Shown here one piece after another: positions 43,612-53,624 of a stretch of 64,000 nucleotides of DNA. Where the stretch lies: assembly GCF_014654365.1 (NCBI RefSeq), contig NZ_BNAY01000011.1, forward strand, positions 186,001 to 250,000. The letters are read 5' to 3'. The notes under the pieces were generated by a model. It had not been told where the DNA came from and searched no databases. It worked only from the letters and a program-made list of their open reading frames with translations. Made by a program: the position numbers and the translations under genes. Position 1 is the first letter of the stretch. Every line of letters begins with the position of its first letter. The DNA comes from Amycolatopsis oliviviridis. GTDB taxonomy: Bacteria; Actinomycetota; Actinomycetes; Mycobacteriales; Pseudonocardiaceae.

Positions 43612-44292
43612 CTAGATGACCCCGGCCCGCACCGCGTAGGCGACGGCGTGCGGCCGGTTCTTCAGCTTCAGCCGTCCGGTGATGCCCTGGATGATGTGCT
43701 TGACGCTGCGTTCCGAGTAGCTGAGCTCACCGGCGATCTCGACGGTGTCCTTGCCTTCGGCCATCAGCCGCAGCACGTCGATCTCCCGCGTGGAGAGCCC
43801 GGCGGTGTTGACTCCCATCGGGTCGAGCACCTCGCGCTGCAGCCGTTCGACGTGTTTGAGCAGCTCGCCGAGCAGGCTCGGCGGGAGCACGCCGCCACCG
43901 GTGGCCGCCGCGCGGACGGCGTGCGCCAGGCGTTCACCGGTCGTGGCCGAGCGCGGCAGGACCGCCACCACCCGGCATTCGATCGCGGGCACGAGTTCCG
44001 CCTCGCTGATCTGGCTCACCACGAGCACCACGGGCTTGCCGTGCTCGGCGGCCAGCCGCCGCAGCCAGAGCACCGTCTCGGGCGTCAGCCATTCGGCGGC
44101 GAACACCAGTACGTCGGTCTCGGCGCGCTGATCCCAGTCCCGGATGTCGATCCCCTGCTGCGTACCCAGCTGACTGGCCAGGCCTGCCGTGGTGATCGGG
44201 TCGGGCGCGTGTACCGCCACGGTGATCTGTCGGGTTTCCGTTTCCACCTCTGTCCCCTCCGCTTGATCCGCGGCCCCAGTCGGATGGGTCAC
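43612..44292 (-). CDS. LuxR-family regulator with degenerate receiver-like domain
   Basis: A 226-aa protein. The receiver-like N-terminus (ITVAVHAPDPITTAGLASQL) has DVLVFAAEWL at the phospho-acceptor strand, again without the Asp. The C-terminal LuxR HTH reads EIDVLRLMAEGKDTVEIAGE and YSERSVKHIIQGI. It is a paralogue of the regulator at 42813-43412 and faces it convergently across palindromes. The start is GTG. Confidence 0.9.
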   Translation of the reverse strand: MTHPTGAADQAEGTEVETETRQITVAVHAPDPITTAGLASQLGTQQGIDIRDWDQRAETDVLVFAAEWLTPETVLWLRRLAAEHGKPVVLVVSQISEAELVPAIECRVVAVLPRSATTGERLAHAVRAAATGGGVLPPSLLGELLKHVERLQREVLDPMGVNTAGLSTREIDVLRLMAEGKDTVEIAGELSYSERSVKHIIQGITGRLKLKNRPHAVAYAVRAGVI

Positions 44293-44331
44293 AGTCTGCG
44301 AAGGAGCTCTTCACGAACTCTCCACGAGTTC

Positions 44332-44583
44332 TCAACGAGGCGTGAAGGACTTCGTGGCCTGCTGAAACGCCTCCACGTACTTGGGAAGCTCGTCCAGGAT
44401 GTCCCGGAGCCTGTCCTCGGGTCCGGTGTAGTCCGGGTCGGCGAGCAGGGCGTAGCCGTAGGCCAGAGTGCGCCGAAGCTCGGCGATGCGCGCTTCGGCC
44501 TCGTCGGCGTCCAGCACCAGCCTGCCGTCGTGGGCGAGACTGAGCAGGACGTCCCCGGCGAACTGTTCATGATCCTGGCTCAC
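44332..44583 (-). CDS. Small conserved-looking protein of unknown function
   Basis: An 83-aa frame (MSQDHEQFAGDVLLSLAHDG) with an acidic helical middle, DADEAEARIAELRRTLAYGY. It ends close to the upstream side of the LuxR gene, which it precedes by 39 nt, so the two may be co-transcribed. The GTG start at 44583 has no strong ribosome site and a longer frame to 44613 exists. No known family recognised. Confidence 0.55.
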   Translation of the reverse strand: MSQDHEQFAGDVLLSLAHDGRLVLDADEAEARIAELRRTLAYGYALLADPDYTGPEDRLRDILDELPKYVEAFQQATKSFTPR

Positions 44584-44820
44584 TGTCACAGCATGCAGAG
44601 CCACGCATGCCACGACCAGCGTCAGCCGACACTTTGCCCCTGCGAACGTACGGCTTTGCCCGGTCGCCCCTCATCTGACCAGACCCTGAAAACCACATGA
44701 ACGGGCACCGAACGTCGGATCTGTTCACGGACGTGAATCCTCCGAACCGAACTACCCTGGCGAAACCCGAGAATGTCTCATGACAGCTGGACAAAACCCA
44801 CACGACGGCTGCCCGATTGA

Positions 44821-44850
44821 TTGCGAAACCCACATCGGCGCCACTAGGAT
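44821..44850 (+). promoter_or_regulatory. Putative housekeeping promoter for the first BTAD gene
   Basis: TTGCGA, 18 nt, TAGGAT, ending 48 nt before the ATG at 44899. The rest of the 44584-44898 gap shows no gene or repeat. Confidence 0.4.
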
Positions 44851-44898
44851 TCCGCCGGGCAGGACGCCCTTCGAAGTCGGACGCACAGGCGGCAGGTC

Positions 44899-46983
44899 AT
44901 GGACGAGGTTCCCTCGCTGACGGTGCGGCTCCTGGGCGGTTCCCCCGCCAGGCACGGCGACAGCGAGCTCGCCCTGGGTCCCGCTCAGCGGCAAGCGGTC
45001 TTCGCCGCGCTCGCGCTCCACGCCGGTCAGTTCGTCTCCCGCGAGGAGATCATCGACGCCGTCTGGGGCGAACGCCCCCCGGACAGCGCCACCGGCATCG
45101 TCTACACCTACGTCTCCGCGCTGCGCCGCGCGCTGGAGCCGGCGGGCGAACCGCTCGTCGCCACCCGCGCCGGGTACAGCCTCGACCTGCCGAGGCAGCA
45201 GGTCGACGTCCACGTCTTCGAGGCCGAGCTGGAACGGGCCCGCGCGCATCGGCTCGCCGGCGAACACCGGCGGGAACTGGAGTCGCTCCGCTCCGCGCTC
45301 GGGCAGTGGCGGGGTTCCGCGCTGAACGGGATCCCCGGCCCGTTCGCCGAGACCCAGCGCGCCCGGCTGAACGAACTGCGCATGAGCGCGCTCGAACGCC
45401 AGGCCGAGGTCGCGCTGCAGCTGGGCGGGTACCGCGAACTCGTGGGCGAGCTGGCCGTGCTGGTCGAGCGCCATCCGTTGCGCGAAGGCCTGCACCGCAT
45501 GCTGGTCACCGCGTTGTTCCGGTCCGGCAGGCAGGCCGAGGCACTGGCCGCGTTCGACCGTGCCCGCGAGACGATCATCGAGCAGTCCGGTCTCGAACCC
45601 GGCCCGGAGCTGCTGGCCCTGCGGCAGCGGGTCCTGGACGACGATCCGACGCTGCACCACCAGGAGCAGCCGGAGCGCCACCGGCCGACGCAGGCCCAGC
45701 CCGGGCGGCCGTCCGCTTTCGTCGGGCGCGAGTTCGAACTGGGCCGGGTGCGAAGGCACCTGACAGCCCTGCTGGACGAAGGCCGCGGCGGGACGGTGTG
45801 GCTGGACGGCGAGGCGGGCAGCGGCAAGACCGCGCTCCTGGCGGAGGCCCTGGCCACGGCGAGAAGCCACACCCGCTGGGTCGAGGCCGACGAGCTGGCC
45901 GGCGCGGTCCCGCTGAGCATCATCGCCGACAGCCTCGGCGGCGAAGCACTGGACGATCTCGGCAAAACGGTCACCGCGCTGTGCGAGGACGGGCCCCGGG
46001 TGCTCGTCTTCGAGGACCTGCACTGGGCCGACGAGGAAAGCCTGCTCGCCTGGCAGCGGCTTCACCGGTTCACCGCGCATCTGCCGCTGCTGCTGATCGG
46101 CTCGGCGCGCCCCCTCCCCCGGCGCCGCACGCTCGACGTCCTCCGCTCGCGGCTCGACGGCGAGATCGTCCCGCTGCCACCGTTCGACGGCCCGGCCGTG
46201 GCCGCGCTCGCCGAGGAGACCCTGGCCAGGGATCCCGGTGACGACTTCCTCGGGTTCGCCGCCGAGTACACCGCCGGGAACGCCGCCTACCTGTCCGAAA
46301 TGTTCGCCGAGTTCGCCGACGGCCGCGAGCCGGGTACCGCGCCGCACAGCAGGCTGGCCACTGTGGTGGAAGACCATCTCGCCACGCTTTCCTTGGCGTG
46401 CAAGCGAACGCTGACTTCAGCCGCGCTGCTGGGCTCGTCGTTCACGGTCGCCGACCTGGCGGGGGTCACCGGGCGCGAGCTGCGGACGCTCATCGAGGCC
46501 GTCGAGGAGGCGCTCGCCGCGCGCGTCCTGGAGACCGAGGGGGAACGCCTGCGGTTCCGCGTTCCCTTGGTGCGTTCGGTGTTCGCCGAGCACACGCCGC
46601 CCGCCATCCGCGCCGTGCTGCACCAGGAGATCGCCGCGACCATGGTGGGCTCCGGCGCGCCCGCGGACCGGGTCGCCGAGCAGCTGCTCCAGGTCGGCGA
46701 CGAGCTGACCGCGCGCTGGATCCCGCAGTGGCTGCTCGACAACGTCCGCGTGCTGTCCACCGGGCCCGCCGTCGAACTGCTCCATCTGCTTTCACACCAA
46801 CGGAATCTCACCGAGGAGCAGCATCAGGGCCTGGCCGGCGAACTCGCGTCGCTCCTGCTTCCCGAAGCAGGGACGACGGCCGCCTGGCCCGCCAACCGTG
46901 CCCTGGGGGCAGCCCAGCCGTGGTGCGCGCCGCTGCACGCTTTCACCCGTCCCGCCGTGCCGCCTCAACGCGGCGCGGTCTGA
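44899..46983 (+). CDS. BTAD-AAA ATPase regulator, C-terminally short
   Basis: A 694-aa protein: winged helix and BTAD (about 1-255, VWGERPPDSATGIVYTYVSA), then an AAA ATPase with GEAGSGKTALL near 300 and LVFEDLHWADE as Walker B. It stops after a GTTAAWPANRALGAAQP tail. The paralogue immediately downstream continues for 520 more residues with TPR repeats and a LuxR HTH. This one therefore looks C-terminally truncated, its last 40 residues resembling nothing in the paralogue. Confidence 0.85.
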   Translation: MDEVPSLTVRLLGGSPARHGDSELALGPAQRQAVFAALALHAGQFVSREEIIDAVWGERPPDSATGIVYTYVSALRRALEPAGEPLVATRAGYSLDLPRQQVDVHVFEAELERARAHRLAGEHRRELESLRSALGQWRGSALNGIPGPFAETQRARLNELRMSALERQAEVALQLGGYRELVGELAVLVERHPLREGLHRMLVTALFRSGRQAEALAAFDRARETIIEQSGLEPGPELLALRQRVLDDDPTLHHQEQPERHRPTQAQPGRPSAFVGREFELGRVRRHLTALLDEGRGGTVWLDGEAGSGKTALLAEALATARSHTRWVEADELAGAVPLSIIADSLGGEALDDLGKTVTALCEDGPRVLVFEDLHWADEESLLAWQRLHRFTAHLPLLLIGSARPLPRRRTLDVLRSRLDGEIVPLPPFDGPAVAALAEETLARDPGDDFLGFAAEYTAGNAAYLSEMFAEFADGREPGTAPHSRLATVVEDHLATLSLACKRTLTSAALLGSSFTVADLAGVTGRELRTLIEAVEEALAARVLETEGERLRFRVPLVRSVFAEHTPPAIRAVLHQEIAATMVGSGAPADRVAEQLLQVGDELTARWIPQWLLDNVRVLSTGPAVELLHLLSHQRNLTEEQHQGLAGELASLLLPEAGTTAAWPANRALGAAQPWCAPLHAFTRPAVPPQRGAV

Positions 46984-47084
46984 GCTACGCCCGGGTACGC
47001 AACCGAACTGTTCCGGGCACGTCCTAAACTGCGGGGCACGGTAGTGATCCGGCCACTTTCGGTGAGGACAGAAATGGAGCCGGT

Positions 47085-50000
47085 GTGACCAACGGGCTGC
47101 GCGTCGAGCTGCTCGGGCCGCCTCGTGCCTGGCTCGAAGACGTCGAGCTGAAGCTCGGGCCCGCCCGCCAGCGCGCGGTCTTCGCCGCCCTGGCCGCGCG
47201 CTGCGGCCAGTCCGTCTCGCTCGGCGAACTGATCTCCGACGTCTGGGGCGGATCGGCGCCCGCCAGCGCCACCGGCAGTGTCCACACCTACGTCTCCGGC
47301 CTGCGCGGGGCGATCCGCAAGGCGGGCGGTGACGCGCACGAGGTGCTGCATTCGTCCGGTTCGAGCTACGTGCTGCGGCTCGACCGCGAAGCGCTCGACG
47401 TCCGCCGGTTCGAACAGGAAGCCGTCACCGCCCGACGCCTCCTCGCCCACGCGGATCAGCGTGGCGCGGCCGCCCGGCTCACCACCGCCCTCGGTCTTTG
47501 GCGCGGCGAGGCGTACTCAGGCGTTCCCGGCCCGTTCGCCGAGGCCGAACGCGTCCGGCTCGCCGAACTCCAGCTGACCGCCACCGAACTGCGGGCCACC
47601 GCGCTGCTCGGCCTCGGCGACCCTCGCGAACTGGTGGCCGAGCTGACCGCGCTGGTGCAGCAGCACCCGTTGCGCGAGTCGCTGCACGAGACGCTCATGC
47701 GCGCCCTGCACGCCAGCGGGCGCCAGACCGAGGCACTGACCGCCTACCGCGAAGCCCGGCGGGTGCTCCGGGACGAGCTCGGGGTCGAACCCGGTGCCCC
47801 GCTGCGCGACCTGCACCAGCGAATCCTTGACGGCAGCGAGACACCTGTCACCGGATCGAAACCGGCTCCGGTGCGGATCGTGCCGCCGCCGGTGGCCAAG
47901 GCGATCGAACGCGGCGGCCAGGGCAGCCTGCCCGGCCGGGCACGGCAGGTCGAACGGCTGCACGGGTTCGTCACCGACGTGCTCGCCGGCCGCGGCCGTC
48001 CCGTCTGGCTCGAAGGCGAACCCGGCATCGGCAAGTCGGAGCTGCTGATCGCCGGGCTGGCGAGCGCCGCGGGACGCGGCTGCCAGCTCGCCTGGACCGC
48101 GGCCGACGAACTCCAGCAACGCTTCCCGCTGCAGGTGATCATGGAGTGCCTCGGGGTGCACCACGGCGCGGCGGATCCGGCCAAGGCCAAACTGGCCGGG
48201 GAGCTGCACGCCGAGCCCGCGCCCGGGAACTGGGGCCCCGCCGACCCGATCCTGTCCACTGTGGACAAACTACTGGCGCTGGTCGACGAGACCTGCGCGG
48301 CGGGCCCGCTGGTGCTGGTGATCGACGACCTCCACTGGGCCGACGAGGCCAGTGTGCTGCTGTGGCAGCGCCTCGCCGCCGCCACCCGCCAGCTGCCGCT
48401 GCTGCTGGTCGCCGCCACCCGCACCGGGCACGGCCGCCGGGACCTGGCCCAGCTGCGGCGCGGGATCGAGGCGAGGGACGGCGAGATCATGCCGGTCGAG
48501 GTGCTGACAGACGACGAGATCGCCGCCGTGTTCGAGGTGATCCTCGCGGCGAAGCTCGGCCCGAGCCTGCGCCCGCTGGTCCGTCGCGCGGCCGGGAATC
48601 CGCTCTACGCCAGGGAAATCGCGCACGACCTGGTCCGGACCGGTTCGCTGCGGATCAAGGCGGGCGTGGCCGAGGTGACGCTGGACGGCACCGAGAACGC
48701 GCCCCGGTCGCTGCTCGCGGCGGTGGGCCGCACCCTGGAAACCCTCGACCCGGCCACGACCGAGATCCTGCGCACCGCGTCCTTGCTCGGCGCCGAATTC
48801 GCCGTCGAGGATCTCGCCGTGCTGGCGGGCAGAAGCCCGCTTGAAGTCCTCCAGGGGCTGGAACCGGCGACCACCGCGGGGGTGATCGAGTACGCCGGCG
48901 ACAAGCTCGCCTTCCACCATCCGTTCCAGCGGCAGGCGCTCTACGGCGGCATCGCCGAGCCGGTCCGCGCCGCGCTGCACCGGCGTGCCGCCGAATCGCT
49001 CGCGCGGACGGGCGCGCCGATCAAACGGGTCGCCGAGCAACTGGCGGCCGGGCCGGTGCCGTACGACCCCTGGCTGGTCGAATGGCTCACCGCCAACCAC
49101 ATCGCGGTGTCCAACCGGGCCCCGCATATCGCGGCCGACCTCCTGCGCGGCGCGCTCGAGGGCACCGTGCCCACCCGCGAGCAGCGGGAGACCCTGATCA
49201 CCGCCCTGGTGCGCGTGCTGTTCCGGCTCGAAAAGGATCCCGAGGCCGAAGCCGAGCAGGCGGTGAAAACGGTCGTCGGCAAGGCGGACCTGGCGCAGAT
49301 GCGGCATGTCCTCGCCGCGCTGCGCTACCGCCGCGGTGACACGCCGGGCGCGATCGAGGCGCTCGCCGACACCGCGGACGATCCGTCGATGCCGGAGCTG
49401 TGGCGCACCAGCACCCGGACGCTGCTCGCCAACTTCCGGCGCGGCACCCTCGACGATCTCGGCGAGACCGAACGGATCGCGCGGGGCCTGCACGCCGAGG
49501 CCGTCGAGGCGGGCGAACGGTATCCCGCCGCGCACGCGCAGCAGACGCTGTGGCTCGTGCATTCGATCCGCCGCGAGCACGACCGGGCGCTGACCGCGGT
49601 CGACGCCGCGCTCGAAACCACCGGCGACGAGGCCGAGCTCGCGACGCTGCGCTTCGACCTGCTCGACAACCGTCTCTTCACCCTGCAGAACCTCGACCGT
49701 CTCGACGAGGCCGACGCCACGCTGCACGCCGGGTACGAGACGGCTGCGCGGCACGGCCTGCCGACCGGTCCGCAGGTCTCGGCGGCCGTGCACTACTACT
49801 GGACCGGCCGCTGGGACGAGGCGCTGGCCGAACTGGACTCGGTCACCGAGGACGGTCCGGCGATCACCTTCTACGGGGTCCGCGAGCCCGGCGCAGCCGC
49901 CCTGCTGCTGCACGGGGTCGCCGCGCTCATCGCGGGCCACCGGGACGAACGCGTCTCCGTCCGCGCGCATCTGGAGGCGGCCGAGGCACATTCGCCGTCG

Positions 50001-50738
50001 AACTCGTCCGAACGCGAGAGCTGCGACTTCTACCTCGCCGCCCTGGCGATGGCCGCGGAACAGCGCGGCGAGCTCGACGACGCGCTGCGGCTGGTCGCGC
50101 CGGTGCTGCGCCCCGACTACGCCCGGATGATGCTGCGTCACCAATGGCTTCCCGACGTCGTCCGCGTCGCGCTCGCGGCCGGGAACGACGCCGTCGCGCG
50201 GGAAGCGCTCGCCGTCTGTGACGAAGAGGCGAGTCTGGAGACCGTGCCCGCCAGGGCCACCGCGGCCGCCGCCCGGTGCCGGGCGCTGATCGACGGCGAT
50301 CCCGAAGGCGTGCTGGCCGCGGCCGACCACTACCGCGAGGTCCGCCGCCCGATCGAACTCGCGGCCGCCCTGGAGGACGCCGCCGAACTCCTCGGCCGGG
50401 CGGGCTATCTCGAAGCGGCCACCCGGTCGCTCACCGAGGCTTGCGAAGTGCTCGGGCCGGTCGGCGCCACGTGGAGCATCCGCCGGGCGGAGAGCAGGCT
50501 GCGCCGCTACGGCGTGCTGAGCCGGGCCGAGCGGGGCCCCCGGCACGCCGGGGCGCTGTCGCCGCTGGAACTGCGGGTCGCGCGGCTGGTGGCGGCGAAA
50601 CTGTCCAATCCGGAGATCGCCGCCGAACTGAGCCTGCCACGCAGGACGGTGCAGTCGCTGGTGTCCCGGGTGCTGACCAAACTGCACGCCGATTCCCGGC
50701 TGACCGTCGGCGATCAGCTGCCGAGACGGCTCGCGTGA
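47085..50738 (+). CDS. BTAD-AAA-TPR-LuxR fusion regulator
   Basis: A 1217-aa protein with DNA-binding domains at both ends. It has a winged helix/BTAD (about 1-245, VWGGSAPASATGSVHTYVSG), an AAA ATPase (GEPGIGKSELL near 308, LVIDDLHWADEAS) and TPR-like repeats (about 690-1130). It ends with a LuxR HTH (about 1150-1215, LSPLELRVARLVAAKLSNPE). GGAG lies five bases before the GTG. A tandem paralogue lies 100 bp upstream. No biosynthetic genes adjoin, but the sugar-use locus begins 112 bp downstream. Confidence 0.9.
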   Translation: MTNGLRVELLGPPRAWLEDVELKLGPARQRAVFAALAARCGQSVSLGELISDVWGGSAPASATGSVHTYVSGLRGAIRKAGGDAHEVLHSSGSSYVLRLDREALDVRRFEQEAVTARRLLAHADQRGAAARLTTALGLWRGEAYSGVPGPFAEAERVRLAELQLTATELRATALLGLGDPRELVAELTALVQQHPLRESLHETLMRALHASGRQTEALTAYREARRVLRDELGVEPGAPLRDLHQRILDGSETPVTGSKPAPVRIVPPPVAKAIERGGQGSLPGRARQVERLHGFVTDVLAGRGRPVWLEGEPGIGKSELLIAGLASAAGRGCQLAWTAADELQQRFPLQVIMECLGVHHGAADPAKAKLAGELHAEPAPGNWGPADPILSTVDKLLALVDETCAAGPLVLVIDDLHWADEASVLLWQRLAAATRQLPLLLVAATRTGHGRRDLAQLRRGIEARDGEIMPVEVLTDDEIAAVFEVILAAKLGPSLRPLVRRAAGNPLYAREIAHDLVRTGSLRIKAGVAEVTLDGTENAPRSLLAAVGRTLETLDPATTEILRTASLLGAEFAVEDLAVLAGRSPLEVLQGLEPATTAGVIEYAGDKLAFHHPFQRQALYGGIAEPVRAALHRRAAESLARTGAPIKRVAEQLAAGPVPYDPWLVEWLTANHIAVSNRAPHIAADLLRGALEGTVPTREQRETLITALVRVLFRLEKDPEAEAEQAVKTVVGKADLAQMRHVLAALRYRRGDTPGAIEALADTADDPSMPELWRTSTRTLLANFRRGTLDDLGETERIARGLHAEAVEAGERYPAAHAQQTLWLVHSIRREHDRALTAVDAALETTGDEAELATLRFDLLDNRLFTLQNLDRLDEADATLHAGYETAARHGLPTGPQVSAAVHYYWTGRWDEALAELDSVTEDGPAITFYGVREPGAAALLLHGVAALIAGHRDERVSVRAHLEAAEAHSPSNSSERESCDFYLAALAMAAEQRGELDDALRLVAPVLRPDYARMMLRHQWLPDVVRVALAAGNDAVAREALAVCDEEASLETVPARATAAAARCRALIDGDPEGVLAAADHYREVRRPIELAAALEDAAELLGRAGYLEAATRSLTEACEVLGPVGATWSIRRAESRLRRYGVLSRAERGPRHAGALSPLELRVARLVAAKLSNPEIAAELSLPRRTVQSLVSRVLTKLHADSRLTVGDQLPRRLA

Positions 50739-50850
50739 GCGTCCCTTCGGGCAACGCCGTCGTCCCAACGGACGGCACGCGCTGCCACCGTCCGATCACC
50801 ACGAGATGATGCATCCGCAGTCCGCGAATCGCGTACGACCGAGGAGAACG

Positions 50851-52122
50851 ATGACCCGCCCGCGTGGATCCCGCCTGGTGGCCGGACTGACTGCCTTCGC
50901 ACTGCTGCTCACCGGCTGTTCGAGCAAGCCCGAAGCCGGCGGGCCGATCAAGCTCACCGTCGCCACCTTCGGCGAGTTCGGCTACGAGAAACTCTTCGAC
51001 GACTACGAGAAGGCGCACCCCGGGATCACCGTCGAGAGCCGGGTCGCCGACTTCGAGACGCACCACCGGCAGCTGGCCACCGGCCTCGGCGCCGGCCGCG
51101 GCGGCGCGGACGTGGTCGCGATCGAGGAGCAGTACCTCCCCAAGTTCCGCCAATCCACGGACAAGTTCACCGACCTGTCCGAGTTCGGCGCGCAAAGCCT
51201 CCGGGAGAACTGGCCGGGCTGGAAATGGGACCAGGGCACCGCGGACGACGGCAAGTTCGTGATGGGCCTCGGGACCGACATGGGCAGCCTCGCCCTCTGC
51301 TACCGCCGCGACCTGTTCGCGAACGCGGGCCTGCCGACCGACCGCGAGCAGGTCGCCGCGCTCTGGCCGACCTGGGACAAGTTCGCCGAGACCGGGGAGA
51401 AGTTCAGCTCGCGGTCGCCGGAGGTCAAATTCGCCGATTCGGCGGGCACCGTCTACACGGCGATGCTCAACCAGGCGCAGGAGAACTACTTCGCCAAGGA
51501 CGACACGTTCATCGGCGACACGAACCCGAACGTGCGCAAGGCCTTCGACCTCGCGGGCGGGATGGCGCTGAAGAAGGAGACCGCGGCGGTCACCACCTTC
51601 ACGCAGCCGTGGACGGTGGCGATCAAGCAGAGCCGGTTCGCCGCGATCACGTGCCCCGCCTGGATGCTGACCCAGATCCAGGAGGCGGGCGGCCCGGAGC
51701 TGGCGGGCAAATGGGACGTCACCTCGGTCCCGGGCGGCGCGGGCAACTGGGGCGGTTCGTTCCTGACCGTCCCGAAGCAGGGCGCGCACCGCAAGGAGGC
51801 CTACGACCTCGCCGTCTGGCTGACCGCGCCCGAACAGCAGAAACGGATCTTCCTGGAAAGCGGGCTGCTGCCGAGCGCGCTGGGCGCCTACCAGGACCCC
51901 GCCGTGCTGTCTCACACCAGCGACTACTTCAGCGGCGCGCCGATCGGCAAGATCTTCGCCGCGTCCGCCGAAGCCCTGCGGCCGAACTACCGCGGGCTGC
52001 GTGACGGCGAGGTGCGGCCCGTCTACGGGCACGCGCTCGGCCGTGTCGAAGAGGGAAGGCAATCGCTCGACCAGGCCTGGAGCCAGGCTTCGACCGAAGG
52101 CCGCGCCGCGGCCGCCAACTGA
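50851..52122 (+). CDS. Sugar ABC transporter solute-binding lipoprotein
   Basis: A 423-aa extracellular binding protein. The lipobox LLLTGCSS sits near residue 24-31, and the mature part has the family-1 binding-protein order (KLTVATFGEFGYEKLFDDYE, YCR-type hinge, PAWMLTQIQ, KEAYDLAVWLTAPEQQK). GAGGAG precedes the ATG. It is followed 11 nt later by a GH1 glycosidase. The matching permeases lie downstream on the opposite strand. No ATPase gene is present; a shared MsiK-type ATPase elsewhere is likely. Confidence 0.93.
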   Translation: MTRPRGSRLVAGLTAFALLLTGCSSKPEAGGPIKLTVATFGEFGYEKLFDDYEKAHPGITVESRVADFETHHRQLATGLGAGRGGADVVAIEEQYLPKFRQSTDKFTDLSEFGAQSLRENWPGWKWDQGTADDGKFVMGLGTDMGSLALCYRRDLFANAGLPTDREQVAALWPTWDKFAETGEKFSSRSPEVKFADSAGTVYTAMLNQAQENYFAKDDTFIGDTNPNVRKAFDLAGGMALKKETAAVTTFTQPWTVAIKQSRFAAITCPAWMLTQIQEAGGPELAGKWDVTSVPGGAGNWGGSFLTVPKQGAHRKEAYDLAVWLTAPEQQKRIFLESGLLPSALGAYQDPAVLSHTSDYFSGAPIGKIFAASAEALRPNYRGLRDGEVRPVYGHALGRVEEGRQSLDQAWSQASTEGRAAAAN

Positions 52123-52133
52123 GTGGGGACGGC

Positions 52134-53498
52134 GTGACACGCAGTTTTCCGGCCGGGTTCCGCTGGGGCACGGCCACAGCGGCGTACCAGATCGAGGGTT
52201 CGACGACAGCGGACGGACGCGGACCGTCCATTTGGGACACTTTCACCGCGCGAACGGGCCGGGTGCTCGACGACGCCACCGGCGACCCGGCCTGCGATCA
52301 CTACCGGCGGTATCGCGAGGACGTCGCACTGCTGAGCGAACTCGGTGTGCCGTACTACCGCTTCTCCGTCGCGTGGTCGCGGGTCATGCCGGACGGCCGC
52401 ACGATCGAACCCCGCGGGCTCGCCTTCTACGATCGCCTTGTCGACACGTTGCTGGAGCACGGGGTCACCCCGATGGTCACGCTCTACCACTGGGATCTGC
52501 CCGAGGCGCTGCAGGCCGAAGGCGGCTGGCCCAACCGCGATCTCGCGGGCCTGTTCGCCGACTACGCCGCGACCGTCCACAAAGCACTCGGCGACCGTGT
52601 CCGCCAGTGGACCACGATCAACGAGCCGTTCTGCGCCGCCTTCATCGGCTACGGCAACGGAGACCACGCGCCTGGCCTCCGGGACGAGGGCGCGGCGCTG
52701 GTCGCCGGGCACAACCTCATGCTCGCGCACGGGCAGGCCGCGCAGGTGCTGCGCGCGAACGGCGGTGAGCAGGAAGTGTCCATCGTGCTCAACTTCGCCC
52801 CGGTGCTGACCGATGTGGACGACGCCGCGCACCGCGAGGCCGCGCGCAAATTCGACTTCCTGCACAACAGGTTCTTCCTCGACCCGCTGCTCGGCCGCGG
52901 CTACCCGCCCGAACTGCTGGCGGATCTGGCGCATCTCGGCACGCTCGAAGCGGCGATCGCCGACGGCGACCTGGAGATCATCGCGCAGCCGCTGGACGTG
53001 CTGGGTGTCAACTATTACGCGCCCGCCCGCGCGGTCCCGCTGGACGATCCCGAGGCCGACAGCAACTGCCCGCTGCCCGGCCTGCGCGGTATGGACGTCA
53101 CGCCGCCGCGCGGCGACCTCACCTCGCTCGGCTGGGAACAGCGGCCGGAGTCGTTCACCGATCTGCTGCTGTGGCTGCACGGGCACTGCCCCGGTCTCCC
53201 GCTCGTCATCGCCGAGAACGGCGCCGCCTTCGTGGATGAAGTCGTCGATGGGCGGGTGCGCGACACGGACCGCGTGCGGTACTTCGCCGAGCACCTCGCC
53301 GCCGTGCACACCGCGATCGAACGCGGCGCCGACATCCGCGGCTACATGGCCTGGTCGCTGCTGGACAATTTCGAATGGGCCATGGGGTACACGCAGCGGT
53401 TCGGCATCGTGCACGTCGACTTCGAAACCCAGGAGCGGGTGCTCAAGGACAGCGCCCTGTTCTACGCGGACGTGGTGGCGCGCAACGGGCTCCCGTAG
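52134..53498 (+). CDS. GH1 family beta-glucosidase
   Basis: A 454-aa cytoplasmic retaining glycosidase. FRWGTATAAYQIEG opens the barrel, TTINEP carries the acid/base Glu, and PLVIAENGAA carries the nucleophile Glu (ITENG is usual). WSLLDNFEWAMGYTQRFG is the aglycone loop. It probably splits imported beta-linked oligosaccharides delivered by the binding protein encoded just upstream. GTG start. Confidence 0.95.
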   Translation: MTRSFPAGFRWGTATAAYQIEGSTTADGRGPSIWDTFTARTGRVLDDATGDPACDHYRRYREDVALLSELGVPYYRFSVAWSRVMPDGRTIEPRGLAFYDRLVDTLLEHGVTPMVTLYHWDLPEALQAEGGWPNRDLAGLFADYAATVHKALGDRVRQWTTINEPFCAAFIGYGNGDHAPGLRDEGAALVAGHNLMLAHGQAAQVLRANGGEQEVSIVLNFAPVLTDVDDAAHREAARKFDFLHNRFFLDPLLGRGYPPELLADLAHLGTLEAAIADGDLEIIAQPLDVLGVNYYAPARAVPLDDPEADSNCPLPGLRGMDVTPPRGDLTSLGWEQRPESFTDLLLWLHGHCPGLPLVIAENGAAFVDEVVDGRVRDTDRVRYFAEHLAAVHTAIERGADIRGYMAWSLLDNFEWAMGYTQRFGIVHVDFETQERVLKDSALFYADVVARNGLP

Positions 53499-53519
53499 CC
53501 GTCAGGACGGCACACCGAC

Positions 53520-53571
53520 GTTGTGAAAGCCACGTTCACAACGTTCAAGGTCGCGAACGTGGCTTTCACAA
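53520..53571. terminator. Palindrome between convergent sugar genes
   Basis: GTTGTGAAAGCCACGTTC and its exact complement GAACGTGGCTTTCACAAC (18-bp arms) flank a 16-nt loop. It separates the GH1 gene from the convergent permease genes and could terminate both transcripts. Confidence 0.75.
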
Positions 53572-53624
53572 CATGCACCTTTGCTTGTCCGCTCGAGAAC
53601 AAGGCCTCACCGTGACCACGGCCG

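Noticed and set aside
46984-47082. Missing C-terminal coding part of the first BTAD gene
   Set aside because: Only about 100 bp separate the two genes, far too little for the TPR and LuxR parts, so a simple frameshift does not explain the short form.
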